From Salinibacillus kushneri (GTDB lineage: Bacteria > Bacillota > Bacilli > Bacillales > Alkalibacillaceae): a stretch of 64,000 nucleotides of DNA. Below, in pieces: positions 1 to 7,738 of this stretch. Both the position numbers and the translations under genes were made by a program. The DNA lies in NCBI RefSeq assembly GCF_900111405.1, contig NZ_FOHJ01000001.1:434001-498000 (forward strand), read 5' to 3'. The stretch's first letter is position 1, and each line of letters begins with the position of its first letter. The notes under the pieces were generated by a model. That model worked only from the letters and a program-made list of their open reading frames with translations, had not been told where the DNA came from and did no database searches.

Positions 1-54
1 AACAGCGTTTCCTCCATACGTCTTCGCAAGTTTATTCGCACTGCATACAATCAT
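1..54 (-). CDS. ABC-F family ATPase, N-terminal fragment (runs off the window)
   Basis: Only the first 18 codons are present. They read MIVCSANKLAKTYGGNAV, the typical opening of an ABC-F protein (two ABC ATPase domains, no membrane domain), where the start of the first nucleotide-binding domain precedes Walker A. A strong ribosome binding site (AAGGAGG, 63-69) lies 8 nt before the ATG. ABC-F proteins act on the ribosome; many protect it from antibiotics and are controlled by leader-peptide attenuation. The elaborate leader seen upstream here suggests this resistance-type subgroup. That is inference from context, because almost all of the protein is outside the window. Confidence 0.7.
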   Translation of the reverse strand, partial: MIVCSANKLAKTYGGNAV

Positions 55-100
55 TATGTTTTCCTCCTTGAACATACATCATTTTTACTTCCATAAAGAT

Positions 101-139
101 AAAAAAAGCCATGAGAAGAAGTCATATCTTCCCATGGCT
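101..139 (-). terminator. Second intrinsic terminator in the ABC-F leader
   Basis: Read on the minus strand, a 13-bp stem (AGCCATGGGAAGA with TCTTCTCATGGCT, one G-U pair) with a 7-nt loop is followed by seven T. It lies between the leader peptide and the ABC-F start codon, so it would stop transcription before the gene unless prevented. That is the arrangement of an attenuator. Confidence 0.85.
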
Positions 140-196
140 GTCACCAGACCAATGTTAATCTCATTCTGAGTGGTCACTTTTACGTTCTGCATTCAT

Positions 197-228
197 AAAA
201 AAAGAAGAGCATGAAAATACTCTCCCTC
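197..228 (-). terminator. First intrinsic terminator in the ABC-F leader
   Basis: On the minus strand GAGAGTAT, a 4-nt loop and ATGCTCTTC form a stem followed by seven T. It begins about 45 nt after the leader-peptide stop codon and about 60 nt before the second terminator, giving two terminators in series. Confidence 0.7.
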
Positions 229-271
229 AATCATTCTTAAATCATATGGGTAAGAGATGTTTCTCACTGTT

Positions 272-400
272 TTAGCTTGCTATCGAGTTGTTAAAAAAAG
301 ACATACTTATCCCGTTAACAACTGCAACAGCAAATTTCGCACGGACAAAATAAAGGAATTCAGACAAATATCCGTGCACTAAAACAGCCTGATTAAACAT
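272..400 (-). CDS. Leader peptide (42 aa) upstream of the ABC-F gene
   Basis: A 42-codon reading frame starts with ATG 6 nt after GGAGGTG, so it has a real translation start. The peptide begins MFNQAVLVHGYLSEFLYFVR and ends in SFFNNSIAS. Inside it, GCACGGATA and TGTCCGTGC (around 350-380) can pair, so the ribosome's position would decide the RNA fold downstream. A promoter lies 34 nt upstream and two terminators follow. This layout is typical of resistance genes induced when a drug stalls the ribosome on a leader peptide. The function is inferred; translation itself is well supported by the ribosome binding site. Confidence 0.7.
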   Translation of the reverse strand: MFNQAVLVHGYLSEFLYFVRAKFAVAVVNGISMSFFNNSIAS

Positions 401-433
401 CCTCCCCACCTCCGTTTCATTAAAGTTATTACT

Positions 434-462
434 ATTATATAAATAATAAGTTTCCGATTCAA
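434..462 (-). promoter_or_regulatory. Sigma-A promoter of the ABC-F leader transcript
   Basis: Minus strand: -35 TTGAAT (457-462), 17-bp spacer, -10 TATAAT (434-439). The start of transcription should lie near 427, giving an untranslated leader of about 370 nt before the ABC-F gene. Confidence 0.8.
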
Positions 463-512
463 GCGTTATTCCAAAAGTTCAGAAAATAGAGGTTTACAGC
501 TTCTGTCATTCA

Positions 513-552
513 TTCGACAATATCCGGGAAGTTTCGGGTGGTGACAGGCACC
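513..552 (+). repeat. REP-like repeat, long form, copy 1
   Basis: The 20-bp core TTCGGGTGGTGACAGGCACC (533-552) is preceded by a 20-bp extension beginning TTCGACA. The whole 40-bp unit matches the unit at 1390-1429 at 35 of 40 positions, in the same orientation; the two flank the ParB-like gene. The core contains the imperfect palindrome GGTG-N5-CACC. Confidence 0.85.
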
Positions 553-615
553 CAGGAATAGGACAATCATCTCACCTCATATACTAAATCAACTACATAT
601 AAGGTGGGTTTATAC

Positions 616-1383
616 ATGAGGCATGTCAGGCTTACACATTATCGGTTAGTGGCATTTCATTTAGAAAATATAGATCGTAAAAAAGCCCGTCAATACGCCG
701 CAAAAATCCATAATGCCGTCAATCCGTATATTATCGTCGAAAAGAGATTGGATGGAAAATATAATGTCATCGGCGGATTCAAATATGTCTCGGCCTTAAA
801 AATGCTGGAGAAAAAAACGGCTCTGCTCTGTTTTGTTGTAAGGCCTTTTAGATCCGAACAGGAAAGAAAACTGGCCATTCTAAATCATTGCGTGAAGGAT
901 AATGAGGATAAAAAATACTGGGAGCTGTTGATTCATGAACTAAAACATGAATGGAACATGGACGATGACTCCATTGCGGAATCCATGGATGAAGATGCAT
1001 CCAAAATAAGGCAACATTTGTTCCGGCAAATCATTCCTCATTCTTACATAAAAGAGGCTAATAAACTAGGGATTAAACCACTAATTCAAGCCATTTTCCT
1101 TAACAAATTGTACAGCTATCAGGAGAAATGCCTTTTAACTGAGCTCTTCCTATACACACCTGAAGACACTCGTATAAACGGTAATCATCTATTTCTTTAT
1201 CGGAAATACCGGGAAAAATACATCCTTTTCGATGACTTTTATAAGGCAAAAAAGCAGGTTCTACAAGCGCTGAACCCTAAGAAGCCAATAGACGAATACT
1301 GGCAAATCATCCCTCATCCAAAGACACTGGAAGATTATTTAGCTGACTATGAAGTTTATAACTTGTACACCCAAATGTACTAA
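616..1383 (+). CDS. ParB/Spo0J-like N-terminal domain protein
   Basis: The 255-aa protein starts at the ATG 7 nt after AAGGTGGG; an earlier GTG lies inside that binding site and is rejected. Residues about 30-65 (PYIIVEKRLDGKYNVIGGFK then YVSALKML) have the ParB-type pattern of a hydrophobic strand, a charged turn and a G/E-x-R/K-box-like helix. Residues about 110-140 contain a helix-turn-helix-like stretch (DDDSIAESMDEDASKIRQHL). It is shorter than chromosomal ParB and has no partner ATPase beside it, so a role in chromosome partition is unlikely. It is isolated between two direct REP copies, and its stop codon overlaps that of the convergent transposase gene. The function is unknown; the fold assignment is moderately sure. 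Confidence 0.6.
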   Translation: MRHVRLTHYRLVAFHLENIDRKKARQYAAKIHNAVNPYIIVEKRLDGKYNVIGGFKYVSALKMLEKKTALLCFVVRPFRSEQERKLAILNHCVKDNEDKKYWELLIHELKHEWNMDDDSIAESMDEDASKIRQHLFRQIIPHSYIKEANKLGIKPLIQAIFLNKLYSYQEKCLLTELFLYTPEDTRINGNHLFLYRKYREKYILFDDFYKAKKQVLQALNPKKPIDEYWQIIPHPKTLEDYLADYEVYNLYTQMY

Positions 1384-1949
1384 ATTTTGTTCGACATTTT
1401 TCGGGAATCTTCGGGTGGTGACAGGCACCAATTCCGGTATTTTTCCCGGGACCCAGAAAAATAATCCAACAATACCCCTGTATTCATGAACGGTGGTAGC
1501 ACATTCTGTTCATTGAGAAAATAGGGTAAACTGCTCCAATGATAGTCTTCTATTCTATCAACTATATTAGCTTTAAGAGGATTCTGGTGGATATAGCGAC
1601 TGACTTCCAACATACCTTCATCTGTTTTAAGCACTTTATCAAAATAGCGCTTCTCAAATACGTGGCCTGTAAGCTTATATTTGTAATTGAAATAATCAGC
1701 GTAGCGTTTATTAGTGAAGGCCATTACCTTTGAAATGGGCTGGTCTATAGAACGCAGCTGCAGATGGACGTGATTTGTCATCAAACAATAAGCAGCAAGT
1801 TCAAAAGGAAGCTTTTCATGCACTTGTTCCAAAATATAAAGAAAAGAAATAAAATCCCCACGCTCGATAAAGAGAGGATCACGCCGATTCCCCCGACAAA
1901 CAATATGATAAAAGAAATCAGGTTCCCAAACTCGTCTCTTTCTCCCCAT
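1380..1949 (-). CDS. REP-associated tyrosine transposase (RAYT, Y1/HUH, IS200-like)
   Basis: The 189-aa protein starts at the ATG after GAGGTGA; an upstream GTG lies within that site. The signature of the Y1 transposase family is present: CLMTNHVHLQLR gives the HUH metal motif (His60, His62), and RYADYFN (Tyr83/Tyr86) supplies the nucleophile, followed by the conserved TGHVFEKRYFDKVL segment. Proteins of this type are single, domesticated transposases that bind and cleave REP palindromes. The frame is intact. It has no IS ends of its own but is surrounded by REP-like repeats, and its last codons are themselves a REP copy (encoding CLSPPE). It overlaps the stop of the convergent ParB-like gene by 4 nt. 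Confidence 0.88.
   Translation of the reverse strand: MGRKRRVWEPDFFYHIVCRGNRRDPLFIERGDFISFLYILEQVHEKLPFELAAYCLMTNHVHLQLRSIDQPISKVMAFTNKRYADYFNYKYKLTGHVFEKRYFDKVLKTDEGMLEVSRYIHQNPLKANIVDRIEDYHWSSLPYFLNEQNVLPPFMNTGVLLDYFSGSREKYRNWCLSPPEDSRKMSNKI
1390..1429 (+). repeat. REP-like repeat, long form, copy 2 (inside the transposase gene)
   Basis: The 40-bp unit ends in the exact 20-bp core. It lies wholly within the 3' end of the transposase reading frame on the opposite strand, so the repeat is translated as the C-terminal tail. Confidence 0.9.
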
Positions 1950-2170
1950 TATCTTCACCTCATCAACTAGTTAAAGTCTGGTTTAGCCAAACCAGCAAGA
2001 TTTGAAGAAATTATATTCCTTACTTAAAAGGAAAGCATCTGGGGAAAAAGTAAATATAATAAAGATTCTATTAGAAAAATTTAACAATAAGAGGAGAACA
2101 GAACAGTTTGCTTAAGATTTCCTATAGATATTTAGTATTTTATAGAACTTTTTCAGAATCTCTTTTGTCC

Positions 2171-2216
2171 GTGAAACATTTTGTGAAACAAGATTTTTCG
2201 GGTGGTGACAGGCACC
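2171..2216 (+). repeat. REP-like repeat, right half-unit, 3 nt from the mmsA stop
   Basis: The exact 20-bp core (2197-2216) is preceded by a 26-bp extension (GTGAAACA...GAAACAAGATTT) also found in the right arms of the two composite elements at 19768-19903 and 34383-34518. It ends 3 nt beyond the stop codon of the minus-strand dehydrogenase gene. The roughly 220 bp between this unit and the transposase start hold no recognisable gene. Confidence 0.85.
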
Positions 2217-2219
2217 ACC

Positions 2220-3659
2220 CTAAACCCAGCGAGTGGTCATAACCTTTTGTCTCGTGTAAAAGGCTAGTCCGTCTTTTCCATTGGCGTGAAGATCACCATA
2301 GAAGGAGTCCTTCCAGCCTGAGAAAGGGAAAAAGGCCATTGGTGCCGGTACACCTATGTTGACTCCTAACATGCCGGCATCAATCGTTTCACGGAATCTT
2401 CTGACGGCGCCTCCATCCTTCGTAAAAATGCAGGCCCCATTTGCAAAACGGGATTGATTGGTTAATTCAACTGCGGAATCAAGGTCCCTTACCCTGGCAA
2501 TCGATAAGACAGGGGCAAAGATTTCATCGCGCCAAATTTTCATCTCTGACGTTACTTCATCAAAAATCGTTGGGCCAACAAAAAAGCCATTTCGCTGTGC
2601 TTCCTGATCTTTACGGCCATCACGGACAAGTTTCGCTCCCTCTTGTTCACCAGACTCAATATATTCCAACGTTCGTTGTTTATGTTCCTCTCGAATAACA
2701 GGACCAAGAAATACCTCCTCGTACAAGCCATTACCTATTTTGATATCATTGGCTTTTTGAACGAGTAATGAAATCACTTCATCAGCCACCGCTTCCTCAA
2801 CTGCAACTACCGAAGCCGCCATACAACGTTCACCGGCAGATCCAAATGCTGCACTCACAATTTGTGTGGTTGCATGATCTAAATTTGCATCACCCAAAAC
2901 AATAGAATGATTTTTCGCTCCAGAAAGCGCCTGAACCCGCTTTAGATTATCCGTACCTCGTTTGTATACGTATTCAGCAACTGGCTGTGACCCTACAAAT
3001 GAAATAGCCGCAACCTTTTGATGGTCTAAGAACCCATTTACGACATCATGGGACCCATGAACAATATTAAAAACTCCTTTTGGAAGCCCCGCTTCTTCTA
3101 AAAGTTCCGCTAATCGATTAGCAAGTAAGGGGGTACGTTCGGATGGTTTTAATACAAATGTATTCCCCGTTGCAATCGCCATGGGAAACATCCAACATGG
3201 AACCATCATGGGAAAATTAAAAGGGGTAATGCCACCAATCACCCCAATTGGATAGCGATAAACACCTGACTCCAGACCAGCAGCAATAGATGGCAGTTGT
3301 TCTCCCATCATTAAAGAAGGAGCACCAGCAGCAAATTCAACATTTTCAATTCCACGTTGAACTTCCCCTTGTGCCTCCTTAAAACTTTTTCCGTTTTCAA
3401 TCGTTACGATTTCTGCTAGTTCATCCCAATGATCAACCAGCAGTTGCTGATATTTAAATAGAATGCGAGCCCGTTTTGGAACTGGAACCTCCTTCCATTC
3501 CTGAAACGCCTTAAAAGCTACCTCAACAGCCTCATCCACATCCGCATGGGAGGATATCGGAACTTCAGCAATAACCTCGCCCGTTGCCGGATTATATACC
3601 TTTTCTGTTTTCTTAGACTCTGATTCAACCCATTCTCCGCCTATATAGTTTTTTAGCAT
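2220..3659 (-). CDS. mmsA: CoA-acylating (methyl)malonate-semialdehyde dehydrogenase, copy 1
   Basis: The 479-aa protein has the full length of the MmsA/IolA family. It oxidises malonate or methylmalonate semialdehyde with NAD+ and CoA to acetyl- or propionyl-CoA plus CO2. Visible signatures are [11 protein letters not shown] (Asn148 near the active site), KPSERTP and the catalytic cysteine Cys279 in [10 protein letters not shown]. The start is the ATG 8 nt after a perfect GGAGGTGA; an in-frame GTG 12 nt upstream lies inside that site. The binding site is itself part of a REP repeat. Just upstream on the same strand are a tiny membrane ORF and an SSS transporter, probably in one transcript. 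A paralogue with its own context lies at 46639-48105. Confidence 0.93.
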   Translation of the reverse strand: MLKNYIGGEWVESESKKTEKVYNPATGEVIAEVPISSHADVDEAVEVAFKAFQEWKEVPVPKRARILFKYQQLLVDHWDELAEIVTIENGKSFKEAQGEVQRGIENVEFAAGAPSLMMGEQLPSIAAGLESGVYRYPIGVIGGITPFNFPMMVPCWMFPMAIATGNTFVLKPSERTPLLANRLAELLEEAGLPKGVFNIVHGSHDVVNGFLDHQKVAAISFVGSQPVAEYVYKRGTDNLKRVQALSGAKNHSIVLGDANLDHATTQIVSAAFGSAGERCMAASVVAVEEAVADEVISLLVQKANDIKIGNGLYEEVFLGPVIREEHKQRTLEYIESGEQEGAKLVRDGRKDQEAQRNGFFVGPTIFDEVTSEMKIWRDEIFAPVLSIARVRDLDSAVELTNQSRFANGACIFTKDGGAVRRFRETIDAGMLGVNIGVPAPMAFFPFSGWKDSFYGDLHANGKDGLAFYTRQKVMTTRWV

Positions 3660-3679
3660 GGTGCCTGTCACCTCCCGAA
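3660..3679 (-). repeat. REP-like repeat acting as the mmsA ribosome binding site
   Basis: On the minus strand this is the REP core with one change, T to A, reading TTCGGGAGGTGACAGGCACC directly before the ATG. The change turns GGTGGTGA into GGAGGTGA, a perfect Shine-Dalgarno, placed 8 nt from the start codon. The adjoining sequence (3680-3690, ATTTGTCGAAA on the plus strand) matches the flank of the composite REP elements, so this is a true family member. Confidence 0.85.
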
Positions 3680-3693
3680 ATTTGTCGAAACTG

Positions 3694-3786
3694 TTAAAAA
3701 TACCATTTACGAAGACTCAATCCAACCACAACTAAACATGTTACAAATCCATAGAGCCATACGGAAAGCATTGTATTTACAAAAAT
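3694..3786 (-). CDS. Possible tiny single-span membrane protein next to the symporter
   Basis: A frame of 30 codons follows AGGAGGAG (3792-3799) by 5 nt but opens with ATT. The first ATG (3771) leaves 25 codons and lies 20 nt from the binding site. The product contains one hydrophobic span ([19 protein letters not shown]) followed by RKWYF. Tiny hydrophobic partner proteins are known beside SSS symporters, and another clear example occurs at 48223-48348. The strong ribosome binding site just after the symporter stop supports translation; the start codon is uncertain. Confidence 0.45.
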   Translation of the reverse strand: MFVNTMLSVWLYGFVTCLVVVGLSLRKWYF

Positions 3787-3802
3787 GGGTACTCCTCCTT
3801 CC

Positions 3803-5314
3803 TCAATTTGCTTTTGAATTTTCTTCCTCAGCCTTGTAGATTATTCGAGGCTGTGGTTCTTTCAACACGTGAGCCAAAATCACAATGGTAACGATTCCGA
3901 TAATCGTGGAGACCGCTCCCGCAGACATGGTACTCTCTATTATCCCTCCAAAATAGATGACTAGATACGAGATTAAACCCACAATCATCGATACCTCAGC
4001 CGCTCTTGCAGGTGCTTTCTTCTTCCCATAAACGGCATACAGAATCGGTCCCATCGTCCCTGCTGCAACACCTGAGACTCCAATCCACAGCACATCCCCC
4101 ATAAAAGCTGGTGGCTGCAGAACAATAAGAAAAGCAATCAATCCAATCAACGGAACGGATAGACGACTGATTTGCAGGGCCATTTTTTGCGCCTTTTGTT
4201 CACTGACATTCACGATTTTCCTTTTCACTAAAACTTTTAGAAAAATATCGTTAGCAAAAACCGTTGATATGGAAACAAATAAGCCATCCGTTGTCGACAT
4301 GGCAGCTGCAAGGATAACAACTCCAAAAATCGCTACAATCACAACAGGAAATGCCCATACCATATATTCCATTAACGCCAAGTCAGAGGTTGTAACATTT
4401 TCACCTAATGCTGCTCTACTAAACAGGCCTCCAAATAAAACAAGAAGGGACAAGGCAGCGGTAATGACATAAGTTAAAATCATTTTCCCCAGATCTTTTT
4501 CGTTTTTCAATCCTAGTACTTTATTAAACAGGTGTGGAGCTGAAGCAAAAGCCCACTGGATGACAATGGCACCAATCACAAGAGCCATAGAATGAAAATG
4601 AGTTGATTCTGGATTAAATACCTCTACTAAATGCACACTCTGATTCGTTAAGTCATTTGTAATCCCTGTAAAGGTTGCGGAAATACTACCCTCCCAAAAG
4701 ATCACAATACCTGAAACAAATACAAACAAACCTGCAATCGCCATCATGACAGCCTGAACCGCATCCGTATAAATATCGGCAAATGCTCCTCCTGCAAACA
4801 CGTAAATGACGACAATGGCTGCGATTAAAACGAGACTTCCCATATAAGACATATTAAGTAGATATTGGAAAATTATTGCTCCAGCTACAAATTGTGCCGC
4901 GATGTAAAAAATGTTAAATAGTAATATCAGGCCTGTTCCAACGCGTATGATGTCACTCTTGTAAAAATCCCCCAGCCAATCTGGCAATGATAGAGACTTT
5001 TGGCCTTTATTCAGCTTGCGAACCTTTTTCGCTACCATTAAAACGCCGATGGGTCCTCCACCAATCATCGCTAAAAAGAGCCAAAGATTTGAATAACCCC
5101 AGGCGTGGGACCAGCCCGGATAGCCTAGAAATGTAGCTGCACTTAAATAGGTCGCAGCAAAGGAAAACCCTAGTACATAAGGCCCCAAGTTTGCACTGCC
5201 AATCGCAAAATCTCCAACACTTGTTGTCTTTCTGGCACTTAATATCCCTAATACGAACATAATGACTAGAAAGAATCCAAACCCGACCCACGTATAAAGC
5301 GTTAACGTATCCAT
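3803..5314 (-). CDS. Sodium:solute symporter family (SSS) transporter
   Basis: The 503-aa polytopic membrane protein starts at an ATG after AGGAGAGG. It has the SSS layout of about 13 hydrophobic segments, with family marks such as GDFAIGSANLGPYVLGFSFA near the first spans, AGGAFADIYTDAVQ in the middle and LAAAMSTTDGLFVSIST (the TM8 sodium-site region). It imports a small solute, often a monocarboxylate, with Na+; the substrate cannot be read from sequence. It is followed by the tiny ORF and mmsA, so a precursor of malonate semialdehyde is a reasonable but unproved guess. Confidence 0.9.
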   Translation of the reverse strand: MDTLTLYTWVGFGFFLVIMFVLGILSARKTTSVGDFAIGSANLGPYVLGFSFAATYLSAATFLGYPGWSHAWGYSNLWLFLAMIGGGPIGVLMVAKKVRKLNKGQKSLSLPDWLGDFYKSDIIRVGTGLILLFNIFYIAAQFVAGAIIFQYLLNMSYMGSLVLIAAIVVIYVFAGGAFADIYTDAVQAVMMAIAGLFVFVSGIVIFWEGSISATFTGITNDLTNQSVHLVEVFNPESTHFHSMALVIGAIVIQWAFASAPHLFNKVLGLKNEKDLGKMILTYVITAALSLLVLFGGLFSRAALGENVTTSDLALMEYMVWAFPVVIVAIFGVVILAAAMSTTDGLFVSISTVFANDIFLKVLVKRKIVNVSEQKAQKMALQISRLSVPLIGLIAFLIVLQPPAFMGDVLWIGVSGVAAGTMGPILYAVYGKKKAPARAAEVSMIVGLISYLVIYFGGIIESTMSAGAVSTIIGIVTIVILAHVLKEPQPRIIYKAEEENSKAN

Positions 5315-5341
5315 TTTCCTCTCCTTTCCATATGAAATGGG

Positions 5342-6712
5342 TTAAGTATAAACGGTTCTCAGCTTTTTAGCAGGATGATGCTTTGGTAAATGAGCTTTAC
5401 CCTTTCCAAACATATTTTCCCGTAAGGTTTTCCCTTCGTATTCCGTTCGATAAATGCCTCTTCTCTGTAACTCAGGTACCACATAATCAACAAATTCCTG
5501 AAGTGTACCAGGTGAATAGGTTTGGGCAATATTAAAACCATCTACATCGGCATCAACCGCCCACTGTTCCATCTTGTCTGCAATCTGTTCAGGTGTACCT
5601 ATAAACTTCACAGTACCGTTTCCTAACCCATGATTTTTAACCGCTTCTCTTAACGTCCATTTCTTATTCGGGTCTTTTGCATACATATCCAGATTGCCTT
5701 GAACCGCATCCGTTTCCATATCCTCTATATATTGATCAGGATCATATTTAGAAAAATCAATCCCGGTATGACCGGATAAAAGGGAAGCAGTGCCTTCATA
5801 GCTAACATGGTTCGTTAAGTCCTCAAGCTTGGCATACGCCTCTTCCTCCGTTGATCCTATGATTGGTAAGATCATTGGGAAAATCAGGACCTCATCCGGG
5901 CTACGGCCCTGAAGCTTTGTTCTTCTCCGTATATCGGCTGAGTACTGCTTTAGCGCATCTAATGAATGATTTTTCGTAAAAACGGCCTCAGCGTGTTTAG
6001 CTGCAAAATCTCTTCCTCTTGGAGAGGCTCCTGCCTGAAATAATACAGGAGTACGTTGTGGTGATGGCTCGACTAAATGAGGACCAGGGACATTAAAAAA
6101 CTCTCCTTCATGATTGATTAAATGAACCTTCTCAGGGTCGGCAAATGCATCCTGTTCCTTGTCATAAACTACACTATCCTTCTCCCAGCTCTGCTCCCAT
6201 AACTTGTAAACCACCTCAAGAAACTCATCCGCACGATCATATCTAAGATTCTTCGGAAGACGTCCTGAAAGCCCAAGATTGATAGCCTCACTCTCCAGAT
6301 AGGAGGTAACCACATTCCACGCAATCCGCCCATCCGTTAAATGATCTAACGTTGACAACTGTCTGGCTAAAGCATAGGGTTGTGCATAAGTAGCGGATAT
6401 GGTAGGTGCAAACCCAAGATTCTCTGTCACCGCCGCCATCGCTGAAATAGGGATTAGCGCATCATGGGCGGGGAGCTGAACAGCACCGCGAGTTGCCGCA
6501 TGATGAGAGTTTTCATAAACGCTGTAAGTCCCAAGAACATCAGCAATAAAAAGAGCATCAAACTTTCCCCGCTCCACAATTTGAGCAACCTCTACCCAAT
6601 AATCCAGACGATTATGGTCAGTCCCTTTGTCCTTTTCATGTTTCCATAAACCGGTTGAATGAGGGGACGGTGAGTTTTGTATAAATCCATTTAAATGAAT
6701 CTGTTTACTCAT
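5342..6712 (-). CDS. LLM-class FMN-dependent monooxygenase (NtaA/SnaA/DszA family)
   Basis: The 456-aa bacterial-luciferase-like TIM barrel has the usual length of this subfamily. Signatures are the N-terminal MSKQIHLNGF, RGKFDALFIADVLG, LDHLTDGRIAWNVVTSYL and FQAGASPRGRDFAAKHAEAVF. Such enzymes use reduced FMN from a separate reductase to oxidise organosulfur compounds or aminopolycarboxylates; YxeK and CmoJ-type members in Bacillus serve sulfur salvage. The ATG after AAGGAGT was chosen over an upstream TTG that touches the site. It lies 46 nt downstream of the riboswitch-controlled AhpD-like gene, so it is probably under SAM control too, which favours a sulfur-acquisition role. No flavin reductase is adjacent. 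Confidence 0.88.
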   Translation of the reverse strand: MSKQIHLNGFIQNSPSPHSTGLWKHEKDKGTDHNRLDYWVEVAQIVERGKFDALFIADVLGTYSVYENSHHAATRGAVQLPAHDALIPISAMAAVTENLGFAPTISATYAQPYALARQLSTLDHLTDGRIAWNVVTSYLESEAINLGLSGRLPKNLRYDRADEFLEVVYKLWEQSWEKDSVVYDKEQDAFADPEKVHLINHEGEFFNVPGPHLVEPSPQRTPVLFQAGASPRGRDFAAKHAEAVFTKNHSLDALKQYSADIRRRTKLQGRSPDEVLIFPMILPIIGSTEEEAYAKLEDLTNHVSYEGTASLLSGHTGIDFSKYDPDQYIEDMETDAVQGNLDMYAKDPNKKWTLREAVKNHGLGNGTVKFIGTPEQIADKMEQWAVDADVDGFNIAQTYSPGTLQEFVDYVVPELQRRGIYRTEYEGKTLRENMFGKGKAHLPKHHPAKKLRTVYT

Positions 6713-6758
6713 ACATTTCAAACTCCTTATCGTATTATTTTAGTTATGGTTACGCTCC

Positions 6759-7427
6759 CTACTTTTCATCATAAGCATTTAAGGCATTCACACTGTGCGC
6801 AATAGCAGAGCCTGCCTTTAAAGCAACCGCAACAAAGATAGCTTCTGAGATTTCCTCCAAACTCGCACCTGTCTTCTTCGCGTTTTTGGTATGAAGATCT
6901 ATACAATACGCACAGCCTGTTGTATGAGCAGATGCAACGGCAATTAATTCCTTCTCTTTTTCTGTCAGTTCTTTCGTTTTAATCGCTTGCTGATCAAAAT
7001 CGAGAAAAGCTTTAAAACTATCGCCGCTTAGTTCGGAAAACTCTTTCAATCGATTAAAATAGGATGCCTTATACAGTTCCTCATCTCCATTCCCATCAAA
7101 AGCATTCAATGCATTAACTCCATGAGCTATAGCAGACCCTGCTTTTAATGCTGTTGCGACAAAAATAGCTTCTGAAACCTCTTTCTTTGATGCTTCCTGT
7201 TTCTTTGCATTTCCAACATGAAGTTCAATGCAATAAGGGCATCCTGTAATATGGGCGACACCAACAGCAATTAACTCTTTTAATTTAACGGATAATTTTC
7301 CCGGTGCCAGGGCTTTATCGTTAAACGCAAAAAACGTTTTAAATGCTTCTGGTGCATATTCTTTTAATTCTTTGATCCGGCTAAAATAAGATTTCTGATA
7401 TAAGTTATCTGTTTTTGTAATCGTCAT
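6759..7427 (-). CDS. Tandem carboxymuconolactone decarboxylase (AhpD-like) protein
   Basis: The 222-aa protein is an internal duplication. Residues about 10-112 and 117-222 repeat the same pattern (YFSRIKEL / YFNRLKEF, KELIAVGVAHITGCPYCIELH / KELIAVASAHTTGCAYCIDLH, EAIFVATALKAGSAIAHGVNALNA / EAIFVAVALKAGSAIAHSVNALNA). Each half keeps the AhpD-type CxxC...H redox motif. The family includes thiol peroxidases and decarboxylases; a thiol-redox or detoxification role is the best guess. It is the first gene behind the SAM-I riboswitch and is followed by the LLM monooxygenase. Confidence 0.88.
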   Translation of the reverse strand: MTITKTDNLYQKSYFSRIKELKEYAPEAFKTFFAFNDKALAPGKLSVKLKELIAVGVAHITGCPYCIELHVGNAKKQEASKKEVSEAIFVATALKAGSAIAHGVNALNAFDGNGDEELYKASYFNRLKEFSELSGDSFKAFLDFDQQAIKTKELTEKEKELIAVASAHTTGCAYCIDLHTKNAKKTGASLEEISEAIFVAVALKAGSAIAHSVNALNAYDEK

Positions 7428-7558
7428 AAAAAATCTCTCCCTTTTTATAAATAAATTTCTTCATCGTGACCTTTTCACTAATACCAATTGCTCATATCAA
7501 TTTACTTGGTTTAATACGAATATCAGTCTTTGAAACAAAGCCCCCTTCTTTTAGGAAA

Positions 7559-7589
7559 TTAAAAAAACCTCTGCCGATGAGGAAGAGGT
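7559..7589 (-). terminator. Riboswitch expression-platform terminator
   Basis: On the minus strand AACCTCT and AGAGGTT enclose an 11-nt loop and are followed by a run of T. The loop contains CTCATC, complementary to the GATGAG on the 3' side of the aptamer P1 stem. That gives the antiterminator pairing expected when SAM is absent. Confidence 0.9.
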
Positions 7590-7603
7590 TAAAAGACAAC
7601 ATC

Positions 7604-7708
7604 ATCTCATCTTTCAAGCGAATGCTTGCTGGAATTAGCACCTTGTTACAAAAGTAACGGTTGCTGCGGGATCAAAGGACCAGTTTCCTCCCCCGACTCT
7701 TGATAAGA
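7604..7708 (-). promoter_or_regulatory. SAM-I (S-box) riboswitch aptamer
   Basis: The minus strand contains the S-box core in order: a P1 strand TCTTATC followed by AAGAG, then GAGGAAACTGGTCC, TTTGATCCCGCAGCAACC, AAGGTGCTAATTCCAGCA and the closing GATGAGA, which pairs with the first strand (7 bp, one G-U). It is followed by an intrinsic terminator, so SAM should switch off the AhpD-like gene and the LLM monooxygenase. The sequence match to known SAM-I aptamers is strong. Confidence 0.95.
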
Positions 7709-7738
7709 GAAAAATAATGTAATTTTTAAAGTGTAAAT

